Of a DNA stretch of 64,000 bases, positions 60,301-60,333 are shown piece after piece. The stretch covers positions 57,662,019-57,726,018 of the forward strand of contig CM049306.1 of assembly GCA_026874595.1 (NCBI GenBank), read 5' to 3'. The position numbers and the translations under genes are program-made. The notes beneath the pieces are model-generated. The model did no database searches, was not told the DNA's origin, and saw only the letters and a program-made list of their open reading frames with translations. Every line of letters starts with the position of its first letter. The stretch's first letter is position 1. The stretch is from Sipunculus nudus (lineage: Eukaryota > Annelida > Sipuncula > Golfingiida > Sipunculidae).

Positions 60301-60333
60301 AGACTGGAAACAGGCTGTCACTTCACATCTCAC
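108..60333 (-). CDS. Giant VWDE-like modular gene, 51 exons seen, open at both ends
   Basis: The span contains 51 exons joined by GT/AG introns; phases agree at every junction, giving about 9,373 coding bases and no stop. Each of three modules reads: four-Cys exon, beta-rich exon, VWD domain (C..(N/G)DPH..(T/S)FD to GLCG), Cys-rich region, EGF-like repeat, IPT/TIG-like domain, CVI..CY motif, LamG domain; an Ig-like exon links modules. A C-type lectin-like domain begins after module III. VWD plus EGF with these companion regions is the VWDE family arrangement, so the product is probably a large secreted or cell-surface protein with extracellular binding roles; no substrate can be named. Neither start nor stop codon is in the window: exon 1 begins with the second half of an Ig-like domain, so coding continues beyond 64,000, and the lectin domain continues below position 1. 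Two adjacent genes instead of one is possible, but the phase continuity argues against it. Confidence 0.82.
318..1402 (-). other. Intron between exons 50 and 51
   Basis: AT-rich intron of 1.1 kb. I see no repeat, exon or other structure in it. Confidence 0.6.
1403..1764 (-). CDS. Exon 50 (module III): diverged LamG, part 2 of 2
   Basis: 362 nt, phase 2 in, 1 out. FGAFHVIMKSKVSVWS, WYNLGISWKQDSGLQVYSNG and ITIGGAVCQAAWCRAGAVQV. W..L..SW..D.GL.VY.NG is the LamG core strand pair. It ends NRISCPAP with a split codon completed by exon 51. Donor GTAGG. Confidence 0.86.
1809..1890. repeat. 80-bp direct repeat, copy 1, with poly-G tail
   Basis: About 80 bases nearly identical to 2,935-3,014; I see one clear substitution before this copy runs into a G tract (about 1,879-1,899). 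It lies about 45 nt upstream of the acceptor of exon 50. The rest of this intron to 2,582 shows nothing recognisable. Confidence 0.85.
2583..2916 (-). CDS. Exon 49 (module III): diverged LamG, part 1 of 2
   Basis: 334 nt, phase 1 in, 2 out. GVVIINTVQVLRMTWDYFIN, VFDLTGQIGQSVIITPKKDD, CLADLDRC, DGFTMMFKLRFTKLVENAYY and a final DDGYGLAVVY. The (D/G)GFT..F.L.(F/L) pattern is typical of LamG-like concanavalin folds, but the sequence is far from exons 15 and 31-33. A different LamG type may have replaced the original. Confidence 0.84.
2935..3014. repeat. 80-bp direct repeat, copy 2
   Basis: Second copy, about 18 nt upstream of the acceptor of exon 49, in the same orientation as copy 1. The two copies sit in equivalent places before consecutive exons. 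From 3,015 to 3,610 I see only AT-rich intron. Confidence 0.85.
3620..3692. repeat. Donor copy of a 70-bp segment duplicated at 3,983
   Basis: The stretch from ACACTCCTACATTTTCAGC to the poly-A-like end ATATAAACAG recurs without visible change at about 3,980-4,051, inside the neighbouring MITE-like element. Confidence 0.8.
3738..4412. mobile_element. MITE-like element, TTAAAGGG termini, copy 1
   Basis: Begins TTTAAAGGGACATAATCAGG and ends in ...TTAGGCCCCTTTCAT, giving short inverted termini (AAAGGG/CCCTTT). Homologous along its length to 21,838-22,322, which lacks the extra 70-bp segment at 3,980-4,051. No coding capacity: a non-autonomous DNA element. Confidence 0.65.
4463..4577 (-). CDS. 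Exon 48 (module III): C-Y-C cysteine motif exon
   Basis: 115 nt, as in exons 14 and 30. TAGVCIINQGCYLQNQPNPD, EMCNARVKQISWEER. The first C-I-I..GCY, the P, the later cysteine and tryptophan are kept. Its donor is about 50 nt from the edge of a MITE-like element. Confidence 0.84.
5050..5450. repeat. Possible diverged dispersed repeat in intron
   Basis: Contains TCTGACTGTCTGTCTATCCC and GTCCATC...TTTCCGGACAATAAC, a tract resembling the GACA/GGAC-rich ends of bivalve repeats. No borders can be fixed. The rest of the intron, 4,578-5,050 and 5,450-5,950, shows nothing clear. Confidence 0.35.
6080..6385. repeat. Dispersed 'GACCTCTGACCTCATTAAATATG' family, copy 1
   Basis: Related to copies near 32.0, 32.8-33.3, 43.0-43.4, 44.2-44.7 and 59.1 kb. 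Carries TGACCTGTGACCT (6,242-6,254), a DR1-like pair, then GTTTCATTAAAATCTGTC and GTGGCACCACCAAAAGTTAA. No terminal repeats were found. Confidence 0.6.
6428..6649 (-). CDS. Exon 47 (module III): IPT/TIG-like domain, second half
   Basis: 74 codons, as in exon 29. LNLDTGEYEETTKVLETEAS, NQIQCKLPEARSYAISISYD and SVCLSCDRTTGKCARR. Donor GTCAGT. Confidence 0.86.
6930..7221. mobile_element. MITE with long inverted termini, TA target
   Basis: Left end TAAGGCCAAAAAAATAAAAG, with GGTATGGTTCTCAGGCAC after it; right end is the inverted form ending in TTTTTGGCCTA. The arms match for about 40 bases. TA at both ends suggests a Tc1/mariner-type MITE. A left-end-only relative lies at about 29,039-29,095. Confidence 0.72.
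7320..7497. mobile_element. Truncated copy of the GGAACCCTG element
   Basis: Shares GACAGCCTGCAAATA, the CATGACTTTTT block and the end GGAACCCTGCA with 50,070-50,363, but has no left terminus. Confidence 0.55.
7501..7556. repeat. Short tandem duplication, 28-bp unit x2
   Basis: CATCCATATGAAACTTTGGG plus CTTAT(T/C)CC occurs twice in a row directly after the truncated element. Confidence 0.8.
7799..7995 (-). CDS. Exon 46 (module III): EGF completion and start of IPT/TIG-like domain
   Basis: 197 nt, phase 1 in, 0 out. ACDCFDGFFGEDC closes the EGF; PPQVDANQTIPSCDLASQKP follows, then LVINIIGVFIKVETITCRL for the IPT/TIG-like fold. Donor GTAGGT, with a second GTAGG 4 nt further on. Confidence 0.87.
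8075..8700. repeat. Minisatellite, about 44-49 bp unit
   Basis: About 13 imperfect units built on GTGCCTCAGGAGGGCATGGA followed by ACAACCCATATGTCACAG, decaying towards the right end. Plus-strand reading frames stay open through it in several frames only because of the repeat; they are not genes. It fills the intron between exons 45 and 46. Confidence 0.9.
8760..8943 (-). CDS. Exon 45 (module III): helical segment and first half of EGF
   Basis: 184 nt, same as exon 27. FMDDRNWVEATIEAVAEQC and LCPGDCNKNGECED with a split glycine codon. The proline stretch PQPPPQ precedes the EGF. Its donor lies about 60 nt from the minisatellite at 8.07-8.70 kb. Confidence 0.88.
9372..9475 (-). mobile_element. 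tRNA-derived SINE head
   Basis: Read on the minus strand it contains TAGCTCAGTGA (A box) and GGTTCAAACCCC (B box) about 45 nt apart in a tRNA-like order. The acceptor stem does not pair, so it is a SINE head or tRNA pseudogene and not a working tRNA. Confidence 0.6.
9500..9658 (-). CDS. Exon 44 (module III): helical three-cysteine exon
   Basis: 53 codons, phase 0/0. VDDVQWPTQGGITAEEAKTY followed by CETKL, then YDSCGGL and EIQNCVEDIK. QGGITAEEA matches QSGITADQA of exon 10. Confidence 0.87.
9752..9985. repeat. Degenerate minisatellite, about 44 bp unit
   Basis: Five or so units with TCAACAAAATTACC(A/T)AGTTT and a following (T/C)ACTC..ACTTGTAA. Intron between exons 43 and 44. Confidence 0.8.
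10122..10225 (-). CDS. Exon 43 (module III): post-VWD linker exon
   Basis: 104 nt, phase 1 in, 0 out. DVTEELVKTAVEPKGCRFAI and EFDANYEIT. DVTE.LV.TA..P.GC is shared with exon 9. Confidence 0.85.
10226..10725 (-). other. Intron between exons 42 and 43
   Basis: AT-rich, with a short TATTATT-rich patch at 10,418-10,456. Nothing else is visible. Confidence 0.5.
10726..10904 (-). CDS. Exon 42 (module III): cysteine-rich region after VWD
   Basis: 179 nt, phase 2 in, 1 out. VSASLFIHYGICAGALETY, MFCECQKGAKAYCG and AVCPNSIRKLS. The C, CxC, C, C spacing matches exons 8 and 24. Confidence 0.86.
11336..11868. repeat. Minisatellite, 23-bp unit, about 23 copies
   Basis: Highly regular array of GGAATGATCCAGATACTC plus (T/A)GTAT. 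Variants are mainly CTCTG/CTCAG/CACAG at one spot. Homogeneity suggests recent expansion. The rest of the intron, 10,905-11,335 and 11,869-12,579, shows nothing clear. Confidence 0.95.
12580..12688 (-). CDS. Exon 41 (module III): VWD GLCG and acidic loop
   Basis: 109 nt. GLCGSFDGDKNNDLISREG carries the VWD signature and acidic loop; it ends FSESWR with a split Arg codon. Donor GTAGG. No long open frame covers it, so it can be missed by length filters. Confidence 0.88.
12689..13517 (-). other. Intron between exons 40 and 41
   Basis: Nothing recognised except short TAGATAAATAGATA simple sequence near 13,245. Confidence 0.5.
13518..13620 (-). CDS. Exon 40 (module III): VWD domain
   Basis: 103 nt. 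ILLPTGTKIKIKDSFGDMIN, then YITSSEADYQHTE and a split glycine codon. Donor GTATGA. Confidence 0.87.
13640..13990. repeat. Degenerate tandem repeat, about 60-65 bp unit
   Basis: Several diverged units of GATGACTCAGGAGATCA.. and GATGGTATCTCTGATCATTT. Intron between exons 39 and 40. From 13,990 to 14,609 only a B-box-like GGTTCACGTCCC near 14,289 is notable. Confidence 0.65.
14610..14834 (-). CDS. Exon 39 (module III): VWD domain core
   Basis: 75 codons, phase 0/0. VHAFYRRCQGNRKNDATCNC, AIQSGDDVIMITRCSPRRD and LYLNGELTEGTHILRQESGK. Very similar to exon 5. Confidence 0.91.
15093..15156 (-). CDS. Exon 38 (module III): VWD domain, strand exon
   Basis: 64 nt, as in exons 4 and 20. TYDNFKEGWFLLYRHTTLPY follows a split methionine codon; donor GTATAC. 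Confidence 0.85.
15677..15771 (-). CDS. Exon 37 (module III): start of VWD domain
   Basis: 95 nt, phase 0 in, 2 out. VHIEDHSTKVKVPSGKICQ followed by SRNDPHLTSFDG. NDPH, not GDPH, as in module I. Five codons longer than exon 3. Confidence 0.88.
15772..16402 (-). other. Intron between exons 36 and 37
   Basis: AT-rich, nothing recognised. The same holds for 15,157-15,676, apart from ATT/TTA simple sequence near 15,451-15,590. Confidence 0.5.
16403..16822 (-). CDS. Exon 36 (module III): beta-rich VWDE domain
   Basis: 140 codons, phase 0/0. VITKGPVVVVEGGSVVYIDL, STLPPSFIC, DFKCTAGERKGKYISQAVVG, AFCGVVVSETNW and IPIK..(FPIKAKSDGKY). It shares VITKGP with exon 18, which makes modules II and III look closer to each other than to module I here. 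Confidence 0.9.
16935..17100. repeat. Possible fragment of the TTAAAGGG MITE family
   Basis: AAGTTTCCAAGCATAACCAT resembles the internal AAAGTTTTCAAGCAAAACCA of the element at 3,738. No termini; a weak match by eye. Confidence 0.3.
17643..17735 (-). CDS. Exon 35 (module III): four-cysteine exon
   Basis: 31 codons, phase 0/0. IYCGVTTCTEGNCEDTQSC has cysteines spaced 4, 4 and 5, the same as exon 1. Donor GTGAG. Confidence 0.83.
18069..18301 (-). CDS. Exon 34 (start of module III): Ig-like exon
   Basis: 233 nt, phase 1 in, 0 out. VKPLSSKPVMELVDTY, VFECEFTSRIETDLLYNVTL and LLKERWTVNKNQLDFTKR. It aligns with exon 16 as the first part of an Ig-like domain, with the cysteine but with the WxxNG segment altered to YNVTLTNG. 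Confidence 0.82.
18714..18917 (-). CDS. Exon 33 (module II): LamG part 3 of 3
   Basis: 204 nt, phase 1 in and out. It contains NESVNETVGQMVIATEGDVY and the diagnostic LamG ending FYKGFLSCLQIFDRALTLSE with a final KCTNG, nearly the same as LSCFKIFNRALTLQE in exon 15. Confidence 0.89.
19268..19453 (-). CDS. Exon 32 (module II): LamG part 2 of 3
   Basis: 186 nt, phase 1 in and out. KRTAPLVYYKNGVSMWQKED and VELRLAGRKKGSPVNV match the central sheet of exon 15; it ends with MVYGSYNYST and a split glycine codon. Donor GTTAG. Confidence 0.85.
20091..20324 (-). CDS. Exon 31 (module II): LamG part 1 of 3
   Basis: 234 nt, phase 1 in and out. VGLVDIRVPLDDCYGVTAVG starts the domain and DTVYDITVLVDVYPTS ends the exon, matching DTKYSISVVMNVFISNSG in exon 15. 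The intron here interrupts LamG where module I has none. Confidence 0.87.
20442..20719. mobile_element. Foldback element with tRNA-like B box in its arms
   Basis: Two inverted arms of about 120 bases flank a short loop near 20,570-20,600. Left arm TTGGGCTGATCCCAGATTCA; right arm ends in TTTGAATCCCGGATCAGCCC. GGTTTGAATCC matches a pol III B box, so the arms may be two SINE heads inserted head to head. Arms match at roughly 85-90% by eye. Confidence 0.78.
21006..21120 (-). CDS. Exon 30 (module II): C-Y-C cysteine motif exon
   Basis: 115 nt, as in exons 14 and 48. PDTCVIGSACYRALVVNPVE, then LCLPDNSTTGWSSRE. It keeps CVI...CY, the second cysteine and tryptophan, and has a possible N-glycosylation site (NST). 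Confidence 0.84.
21838..22322. mobile_element. MITE-like element, TTAAAGGG termini, copy 2
   Basis: AATTAAAGGGACATAATCAG at the left, ATTGGGCCCCTTTAAT at the right: inverted ATTAAAGGG. Homologous to 3,738-4,412 without that copy's extra segment. The preceding 21,121-21,837 stretch is plain AT-rich intron. Confidence 0.75.
22338..22675. repeat. Dispersed element related to the GGAACCC family
   Basis: Contains repeated AAGGACTTT.. and AAGGCCTTGAA phrases and ends GGGGAACCCGTAG, similar in character to the element at 50,070-50,363. The left border near CCAGGGCTCATACC is a guess. Confidence 0.45.
22719..22940 (-). CDS. Exon 29 (module II): IPT/TIG-like domain, second half
   Basis: 74 codons, phase 0/0. 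It reads IQTGSITISNGQVRKLAAEF, STQVVCRLPDAKLSYSLRV, then TTCYSCDVNQLTCAQK. It is interrupted by a stop only beyond the donor GTAACA. The intron before it, 3.7 kb, holds two array-bearing elements. Confidence 0.85.
23074..24450 (-). mobile_element. Array-bearing element with seven 180-bp tandem units
   Basis: The phrase GATCTGTAAC(T/G)GGT recurs at 23,207, 23,387, 23,567, 23,747, 23,927, 24,106 and 24,286, a 179-180 bp period. It ends in three copies of GGAATGAC and an imperfect hairpin (TGCCCCGGCCAC/GTGGTGGGGGCA). On the minus strand the other end finishes in CTAG followed by T. This could be a Helitron-type element, but its 5' end does not start with TC. Confidence 0.7.
24491..26433 (-). mobile_element. 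Non-autonomous Helitron-like element with 315-338 bp array
   Basis: On the minus strand it starts A|TCACCAGACAGAGTCTGG and ends with the hairpin TGGCACC-TGA-GGTGCCA, eight bases, then CTAG|T. Those are the three hallmarks of a Helitron end: 5' TC, hairpin about 10 nt from a CTRR end, and an A/T insertion site. Inside are five to six units carrying (C)AGGTGGC(G/A)CCACC at 24,791, 25,127, 25,450, 25,787 and 26,102. No Rep/helicase coding sequence is present. Confidence 0.75.
26676..26866 (-). CDS. Exon 28 (module II): EGF completion and start of IPT/TIG-like domain
   Basis: 191 nt, phase 1 in, 0 out. ECKCDPGFTGETC closes the EGF repeat. PPTIIVDKPYIECDFDDGGC then leads to VVVYGKDFVKSADLFCEF, the first half of the IPT/TIG-like fold. 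Confidence 0.88.
26867..28462 (-). other. Intron between exons 27 and 28
   Basis: 1.6 kb, AT-rich. No repeat or coding signal recognised; open frames here have no homology to the modules. Confidence 0.5.
28463..28646 (-). CDS. Exon 27 (module II): helical segment and first half of EGF
   Basis: 184 nt, same length as exon 45. LTGVMDWVSDAIQSVSEQC opens it and LCPENCTENGLCDS gives the first three EGF cysteines. PPEN..LDKLCP is shared with the other modules as PP....(L/V)D.LCP. Confidence 0.88.
29039..29095. repeat. Left end of the TAAGGCCAAA MITE family
   Basis: ATAAGGCCAAAAAAAAAGGA and CAGGCACC match the left arm of 6,930-7,221. I could not find a right arm. Confidence 0.5.
29455..29607 (-). 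CDS. Exon 26 (module II): helical three-cysteine exon
   Basis: 51 codons, phase 0/0. VPAWPVGNLTEKYVTTYC, AACGAFAGFDYQKEIEAC and a final MDIR line up with exons 10 and 44. The donor GTATTG is unusual; the homologous exon end supports it. Confidence 0.82.
30073..30188 (-). CDS. Exon 25 (module II): post-VWD linker exon
   Basis: 116 nt, phase 1 in, 0 out. It reads KEITSLLVGNARVPKGCEDP and ends QMFQFDLTFDPR. The single cysteine in P.GC and the FDLTFDP ending match exon 9. Confidence 0.83.
30189..31788 (-). other. Introns around exon 24
   Basis: The two introns 30,189-30,941 and 31,112-31,788 are AT-rich, with nothing recognised. Confidence 0.45.
30942..31111 (-). CDS. Exon 24 (module II): cysteine-rich region after VWD
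   Basis: 170 nt, phase 2 in, 1 out. It runs VASADLIFEGVC, MYCRCTEDGLDSCG, VVRCPLSKIQRK. The C, CxC, C, C pattern matches exons 8 and 42. The donor GTTACA is weak, but phase to exon 25 is right. Confidence 0.82.
31789..31897 (-). CDS. Exon 23 (module II): VWD GLCG and acidic loop
   Basis: 109 nt. The split glycine starts GLCGLYDGDKSNDFTKLSG, the VWD signature with the Asp/Asn loop. It ends FIRSWR with the Arg codon split. Confidence 0.91.
31985..32240. repeat. 'GACCTCTGACCTCATTAAATATG' family, copy 2
   Basis: TGACCTTTGACCT at 32,013-32,025 reads AGGTCAAAGGTCA on the minus strand, a perfect DR1. Preceded by CACCTGTCCTATGTCTTG, as in copy 44.2 kb. Confidence 0.7.
32480..32670. mobile_element. 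Short MITE, GCGGATCCAGG inverted termini
   Basis: Left AGAAGCGGATCCAGG, right CCTGGATCCGCCCCTG; flanked by AGTAC on both sides, a likely target duplication. Interior rich in C and T runs. About 190 bp. Confidence 0.8.
32785..33285. repeat. 'GACCTCTGACCTCATTAAATATG' family, copy 3
   Basis: DR1-like TGACCTCTGACCT at 32,848-32,860 and a weaker one at 32,988-33,000. Successive blocks TTAAATATGCATG(A/G) and GTTTCAT(G/T)AAAA(T/C)CCA suggest internal tandem structure of about 140 bp. Confidence 0.7.
33288..33345 (-). pseudogene. Decayed partial copy of exon 22
   Basis: Read on the minus strand, this matches the 3' half of exon 22 (KPSAADWEQTE): KPSAAVWEQAE is still readable. The acceptor side is missing and the donor is altered, so it cannot be spliced as the parent is. 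Confidence 0.65.
33391..33493 (-). CDS. Exon 22 (module II): VWD domain
   Basis: 103 nt. VTLPTGTVISVRTGFKNYLS leads to YIKPSAADWEQTE and a split glycine codon. A decayed copy of its 3' half sits about 50-100 nt further on in the intron (33,288-33,345). Confidence 0.88.
34029..34244 (-). CDS. Exon 21 (module II): VWD domain core
   Basis: 72 codons, phase 0/0. VHNFQRSCNNPRATCNCAVA opens it, then RTGDDVIMIDQCGPKR and YLNGDLTEGT. The donor is a weaker GTTAGT, chosen to keep phase 0. A repeat element begins only about 12 bases into the intron upstream of this exon. Confidence 0.88.
34256..36839. mobile_element. GGGACCCATGGGTCA...TCAGCTGAGCTAAAAA element, copy 1
   Basis: Starts with the palindrome GACCCATGGGTC followed by CTCAGCTGA; ends with GGACAGACAGAC repeats, CGACGGACAATGGACCACGA and TCAGCTGAGCTAAAA. 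2.58 kb without coding. It includes a G tract (about 35,467-35,486) and two related blocks ending ATATCTCGAAGGAACGAAGT. Shares long stretches with 39,113-40,859. Confidence 0.75.
37593..37656 (-). CDS. Exon 20 (module II): VWD domain, strand exon
   Basis: 64 nt, as in exons 4 and 38. SYDNMLEGWFVLLQHKVLKY follows a split arginine codon; the donor is GTGAGC. Found through phase and homology. Confidence 0.85.
37946..37986. repeat. Poly-C tract and CCAA repeats
   Basis: About 18 cytosines followed by CCTGCCAACCAACCAACCAA. The rest of 37,657-38,536 shows nothing. Confidence 0.8.
38537..38613 (-). CDS. Exon 19 (module II): start of VWD domain, with GDPH
   Basis: 77 nt, phase 0 in, 2 out. It encodes VVVEDLDTKSLCKSYGDPHH and then RTFDG. 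Of the three modules only this one has GDPH. In several mucins, RGM and ITIH proteins a VWD-type GDPH is cut autocatalytically at Asp-Pro; whether that happens here is unknown. Confidence 0.9.
39113..40859. mobile_element. GGGACCCATGGGTCA...TCAGCTGAGCTAAAAA element, copy 2
   Basis: Same ends and orientation as copy 1. The stretch 40,243-40,700 is nearly the same as 34,910-35,475, and both share TGACTTAATTTCTGGCATGT. 1.75 kb, with different internal content elsewhere. Confidence 0.75.
41108..41488 (-). CDS. Exon 18 (module II): beta-rich VWDE domain
   Basis: 127 codons, phase 0/0. It starts VITKGPLKVKEGGAAVHIKV, nearly the same opening as exon 36, then NLPPRYFC, ACFVHVEAKI, DLSCYG, GACRHTVTEENW and IPVKASMDG. 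The donor is GTGAG. A fragment of another element's terminus lies just upstream in the intron (41,498-41,536). Confidence 0.89.
41498..41536. repeat. Solo left terminus of the same element family
   Basis: AAGGGATCCATGGGTCATGA and CACTCAGCTGAACTGA match the left end of copies 1-3. No right end follows. Confidence 0.6.
41995..42084 (-). CDS. Exon 17 (module II): four-cysteine exon
   Basis: 30 codons, phase 0/0. LQCKISTCYNATCGRFQC has cysteines spaced 4, 4 and 4, matching exons 1 and 35 closely. It closes the Ig-like domain of exon 16. It is too short to stand out as an open frame, but position, phase and homology support it. Confidence 0.84.
42395..42718. repeat. Minisatellite, 35-bp unit, about nine copies
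   Basis: Units of GTCACACACAGACCACCCAC then AGAGGAAGTGAGACA, very uniform. Intron between exons 16 and 17. Confidence 0.95.
42965..43450. repeat. 'GACCTCTGACCTCATTAAATATG' family, copy 4
   Basis: Diverged copy: AGACCTCTGACCTCCTTTAA, then TTAAATATGCATGGATTTTT and GTTTTGTGAAAATCATCAAA, ending with CTAACAGATGGATG. Confidence 0.65.
43555..43847 (-). CDS. Exon 16 (start of module II): Ig-like exon
   Basis: 293 nt, phase 1 in, 0 out. VSPVLKVKPG opens the exon; QFSCGTERL and YSFTWLFNGTELY give the first cysteine and the core tryptophan of an Ig-like fold; the second cysteine comes from exon 17 (LQCKIST). It has potential N-glycosylation sites at NAT, NLT, NGT and NVS. The homologue in module III is exon 34. 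Confidence 0.86.
44190..44700. repeat. 'GACCTCTGACCTCATTAAATATG' family, copy 5
   Basis: DR1-like TGACCTCTGACCT at 44,253-44,265; GTTGACCTCTGACTTAATTA further on; ends GTTAACAGATGGACTG. The best preserved copy. Confidence 0.7.
44802..45458 (-). CDS. Exon 15 (module I): complete LamG domain in one exon
   Basis: 657 nt, phase 1 in and out, about 219 residues. It encodes a laminin-G/concanavalin-like domain: AEFIFDDC at the start, YSISVVMNVFISNSG in the middle, WAAVAFTYD, VTLYVNGQ, and the closing FFSGRLSCFKIFNRALTLQE with a final cysteine. The module II copy of this domain is split over three exons, and module III over two. A role in binding carbohydrate or matrix protein is possible but not shown. 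Confidence 0.92.
45838..49396. mobile_element. GGGACCCATGGGTCA...TCAGCTGAGCTAAAAA element, copy 3, with 337-bp array
   Basis: Left AACAAGTGACCCATGGGTCA with CGCTCAGCTGA; right GACAGACAGACAGACGGACG and TCAGCTGAGCTAAAAA. Between them are about ten tandem units. The phrase GGT(G/T)GCGCCACCAGTCTGCAG recurs at 47,012, 47,348, 47,685, 48,021, 48,359, 48,697 and 49,034; the last five steps are 336-338 bp. The first three units are diverged. Confidence 0.82.
49797..49911 (-). CDS. Exon 14 (module I): C-Y-C cysteine motif exon
   Basis: 115 nt, identical in length to exons 30 and 48; phase 0 in, 1 out. It reads ADSCVIEGKCYAAGESHPD, later LACDPKIHADRWSVV. This CVI..(K/A/G)CY....P....C...W motif recurs in VWDE-like invertebrate proteins ahead of LamG. 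The donor GTGAGT was chosen by phase. Confidence 0.86.
50070..50363. mobile_element. MITE-like element, CAGGGTTCCCATACTT inverted termini
   Basis: Left CGGGTTCCTATACTTCC and, inverted at the right, AAAGTATGGGAACCCTG. The termini resemble widespread hAT-type MITEs, though I see no target duplication. Homologous to 7,320-7,497. Confidence 0.65.
50796..51023 (-). CDS. Exon 13 (module I): IPT/TIG-like domain, second half
   Basis: 76 codons, phase 0/0. SSSQAVCKVPDVTKSYYLTL and SNDG are the usual second half of an IPT/TIG-like fold. The exon then turns into STCLSCTAVNGKATC, which joins the cysteine motif in exon 14. Homologues are exons 29 and 47. Confidence 0.87.
51417..51610 (-). CDS. Exon 12 (module I): EGF completion and start of IPT/TIG-like domain
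   Basis: 194 nt, phase 1 in, 0 out. QCVCNQGYTGSDC supplies the last three EGF cysteines, in tenascin-like spacing. PPVIGD leads into VTIVGNFFIDSTSLSCHF, typical of an IPT/TIG or filamin-like immunoglobulin fold. Two GT donors lie 4 nt apart; the one after EEVT keeps phase 0 with exon 13. Confidence 0.88.
51611..52709 (-). other. Intron between exons 11 and 12
   Basis: 1.1 kb with no repeat recognised apart from the exon 11 end duplicate at 52,673-52,701. Confidence 0.45.
52673..52701 (-). repeat. Intronic near-duplicate of the end of exon 11
   Basis: GCTGCATTAACAGAGGT here corresponds to ACTGCAGTAACAGAGGT in exon 11. It is followed by GTATGT, a better donor-like context than many real ones in this gene. 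Confidence 0.6.
52710..52890 (-). CDS. Exon 11 (module I): helical segment and first half of EGF
   Basis: 181 nt, phase 0 in, 1 out. After ISDGQAWVQTTVQSIQVQC it ends LCPDDCSNRGACIK, giving the first three cysteines of an EGF-like repeat completed by exon 12. The chosen donor GTAAG keeps phase. A near-duplicate of the exon end lies just inside the intron (52,673-52,701), with a second donor-like GTATGT that would break the frame with exon 12. Confidence 0.87.
53265..53560. repeat. Two tandem units with GGTGGC(A/G)CCACC
   Basis: Units start at AGGTGGCACCACCTG (53,313) and AGGTGGCGCCACCAG (53,460), about 148 bp apart, sharing CTATCCAAGA and the GACAGATGGAC.CTG(C/T)GC phrase. Remaining intron to 54,242 is unremarkable. 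Confidence 0.65.
54243..54398 (-). CDS. Exon 10 (module I): helical three-cysteine exon
   Basis: 52 codons, phase 0/0. It contains QSGITADQAEKICMDAV, a central FKTCATL and a terminal ITDCIEDIK. Exons 26 and 44 keep the cysteine spacing and the closing DI(K/R). It looks mainly helical. Confidence 0.86.
55243..55352 (-). CDS. Exon 9 (module I): post-VWD linker exon
   Basis: 110 nt, phase 1 in and 0 out. It reads NDVTEALVATAIAPVGCSTT and ends FQFDITFKAT. The shared features with exons 25 and 43 are one cysteine in a P.GC context and a (F/D)(D/N)..(F/Y) pattern near the end. No independent function is recognisable. Confidence 0.82.
55676..55711. repeat. GAT microsatellite
   Basis: GATGATGATGGTGATGATGA, in the intron between exons 8 and 9. 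Confidence 0.85.
55803..55945 (-). CDS. Exon 8 (module I): cysteine-rich region after VWD
   Basis: 143 nt, phase 2 in and 1 out. Residues run VKEADSLYSGFCG, then QFCDCFS, STCTG and LTCKPSA: a C, CxC, C, C pattern also seen in exons 24 and 42. This is probably the counterpart of the C8-like region that follows VWD domains, though it is shorter and I would not force that label. Confidence 0.84.
56374..56482 (-). CDS. Exon 7 (module I): VWD GLCG and acidic loop
   Basis: 109 nt, identical in length to exons 23 and 41. The split glycine opens GLCGIFDENADNDY, the hallmark GLCG segment of VWD, followed by an acidic Asp/Asn loop of the sort that binds calcium in family members. The upstream cysteine of a CxxC motif is absent. 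It ends in a Trp-Arg pair with the Arg codon split. Confidence 0.92.
56483..57536 (-). other. Intron between exons 6 and 7
   Basis: Holds loosely repeated blocks at 56,490-56,900 (AAACTTGAAATAATCAT.A, CAGCATCTT.AT.A) with a period near 120 bp, all diverged. Nothing else recognised. Confidence 0.45.
57537..57639 (-). CDS. Exon 6 (module I): VWD domain
   Basis: 103 nt, identical in length to exons 22 and 40; phase 0 in, 1 out. It begins IILPTGTVVTVKD and ends IKPSAVDYGNTR before a split glycine codon. LPTGT at the start is invariant in the three modules. Confidence 0.88.
58030..58260 (-). CDS. Exon 5 (module I): VWD domain core
   Basis: 77 codons, phase 0/0. It begins VHAFYRQC and includes CNCGVAVRSGDDVILIDRCG, followed by KLFLNGRLTEGTYILRQNGG. 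The NG.LTEGT..(L/H) pattern recurs in exons 21 and 39 and is typical of the VWD beta-sheet. The donor is GTAAGT. Confidence 0.9.
58471..58534 (-). CDS. Exon 4 (module I): VWD domain, strand exon
   Basis: A 64-nt exon, the same length as exons 20 and 38. It completes a lysine codon split across the intron and reads RYNNFLEGEFVLYQHTTLPY. The pattern Y(D/N)N..EG.F.L..H is shared by all three modules. It is too short to be found alone, but splice sites and phase fit exactly. Confidence 0.87.
58856..58935 (-). CDS. Exon 3 (module I): start of VWD domain
   Basis: 80 nt, phase 0 in and 2 out. It encodes CRSKNDPHLQTFD, the classic opening of a von Willebrand type D domain. NDPH replaces the more common GDPH, so the Asp-Pro bond remains but the glycine does not. 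Confidence 0.9.
59105..59200. repeat. 'GACCTCTGACCTCATTAAATATG' family, fragment
   Basis: TGACCTCTGACCT at 59,148-59,160, then CAAACATATGCACAGATTTT. Only the start of the family is present. Confidence 0.6.
59516..59908 (-). CDS. Exon 2 (module I): beta-rich VWDE domain
   Basis: 131 codons, phase 0/0, donor GTAAG. It starts VMSNDTIFITEGKEVAYIDI and carries STLPP, the paired cysteines in RLCRTNQPCDIHV, LKCSTG, AFCGAR and the TVTNW segment. The homologues are exons 18 and 36. This region lies directly before the VWD domain in each module. No enzymatic residue pattern is visible; a structural beta-sandwich is likely. Confidence 0.87.
60241..60333 (-). CDS. Exon 1 (module I): four-cysteine exon, end of an Ig-like domain
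   Basis: 31 codons, phase 0 at both ends, acceptor CTAG and donor GTCAGC. It begins VRCEVTAC and has four cysteines spaced 4, 4 and 5. Exons 17 and 35 match it in length and spacing. In those modules the preceding exon gives the first Ig-like cysteine and the tryptophan, and this exon gives the closing cysteine. The matching upstream exon for module I is not in the window, so the intron runs for at least 3.6 kb. Confidence 0.8.
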
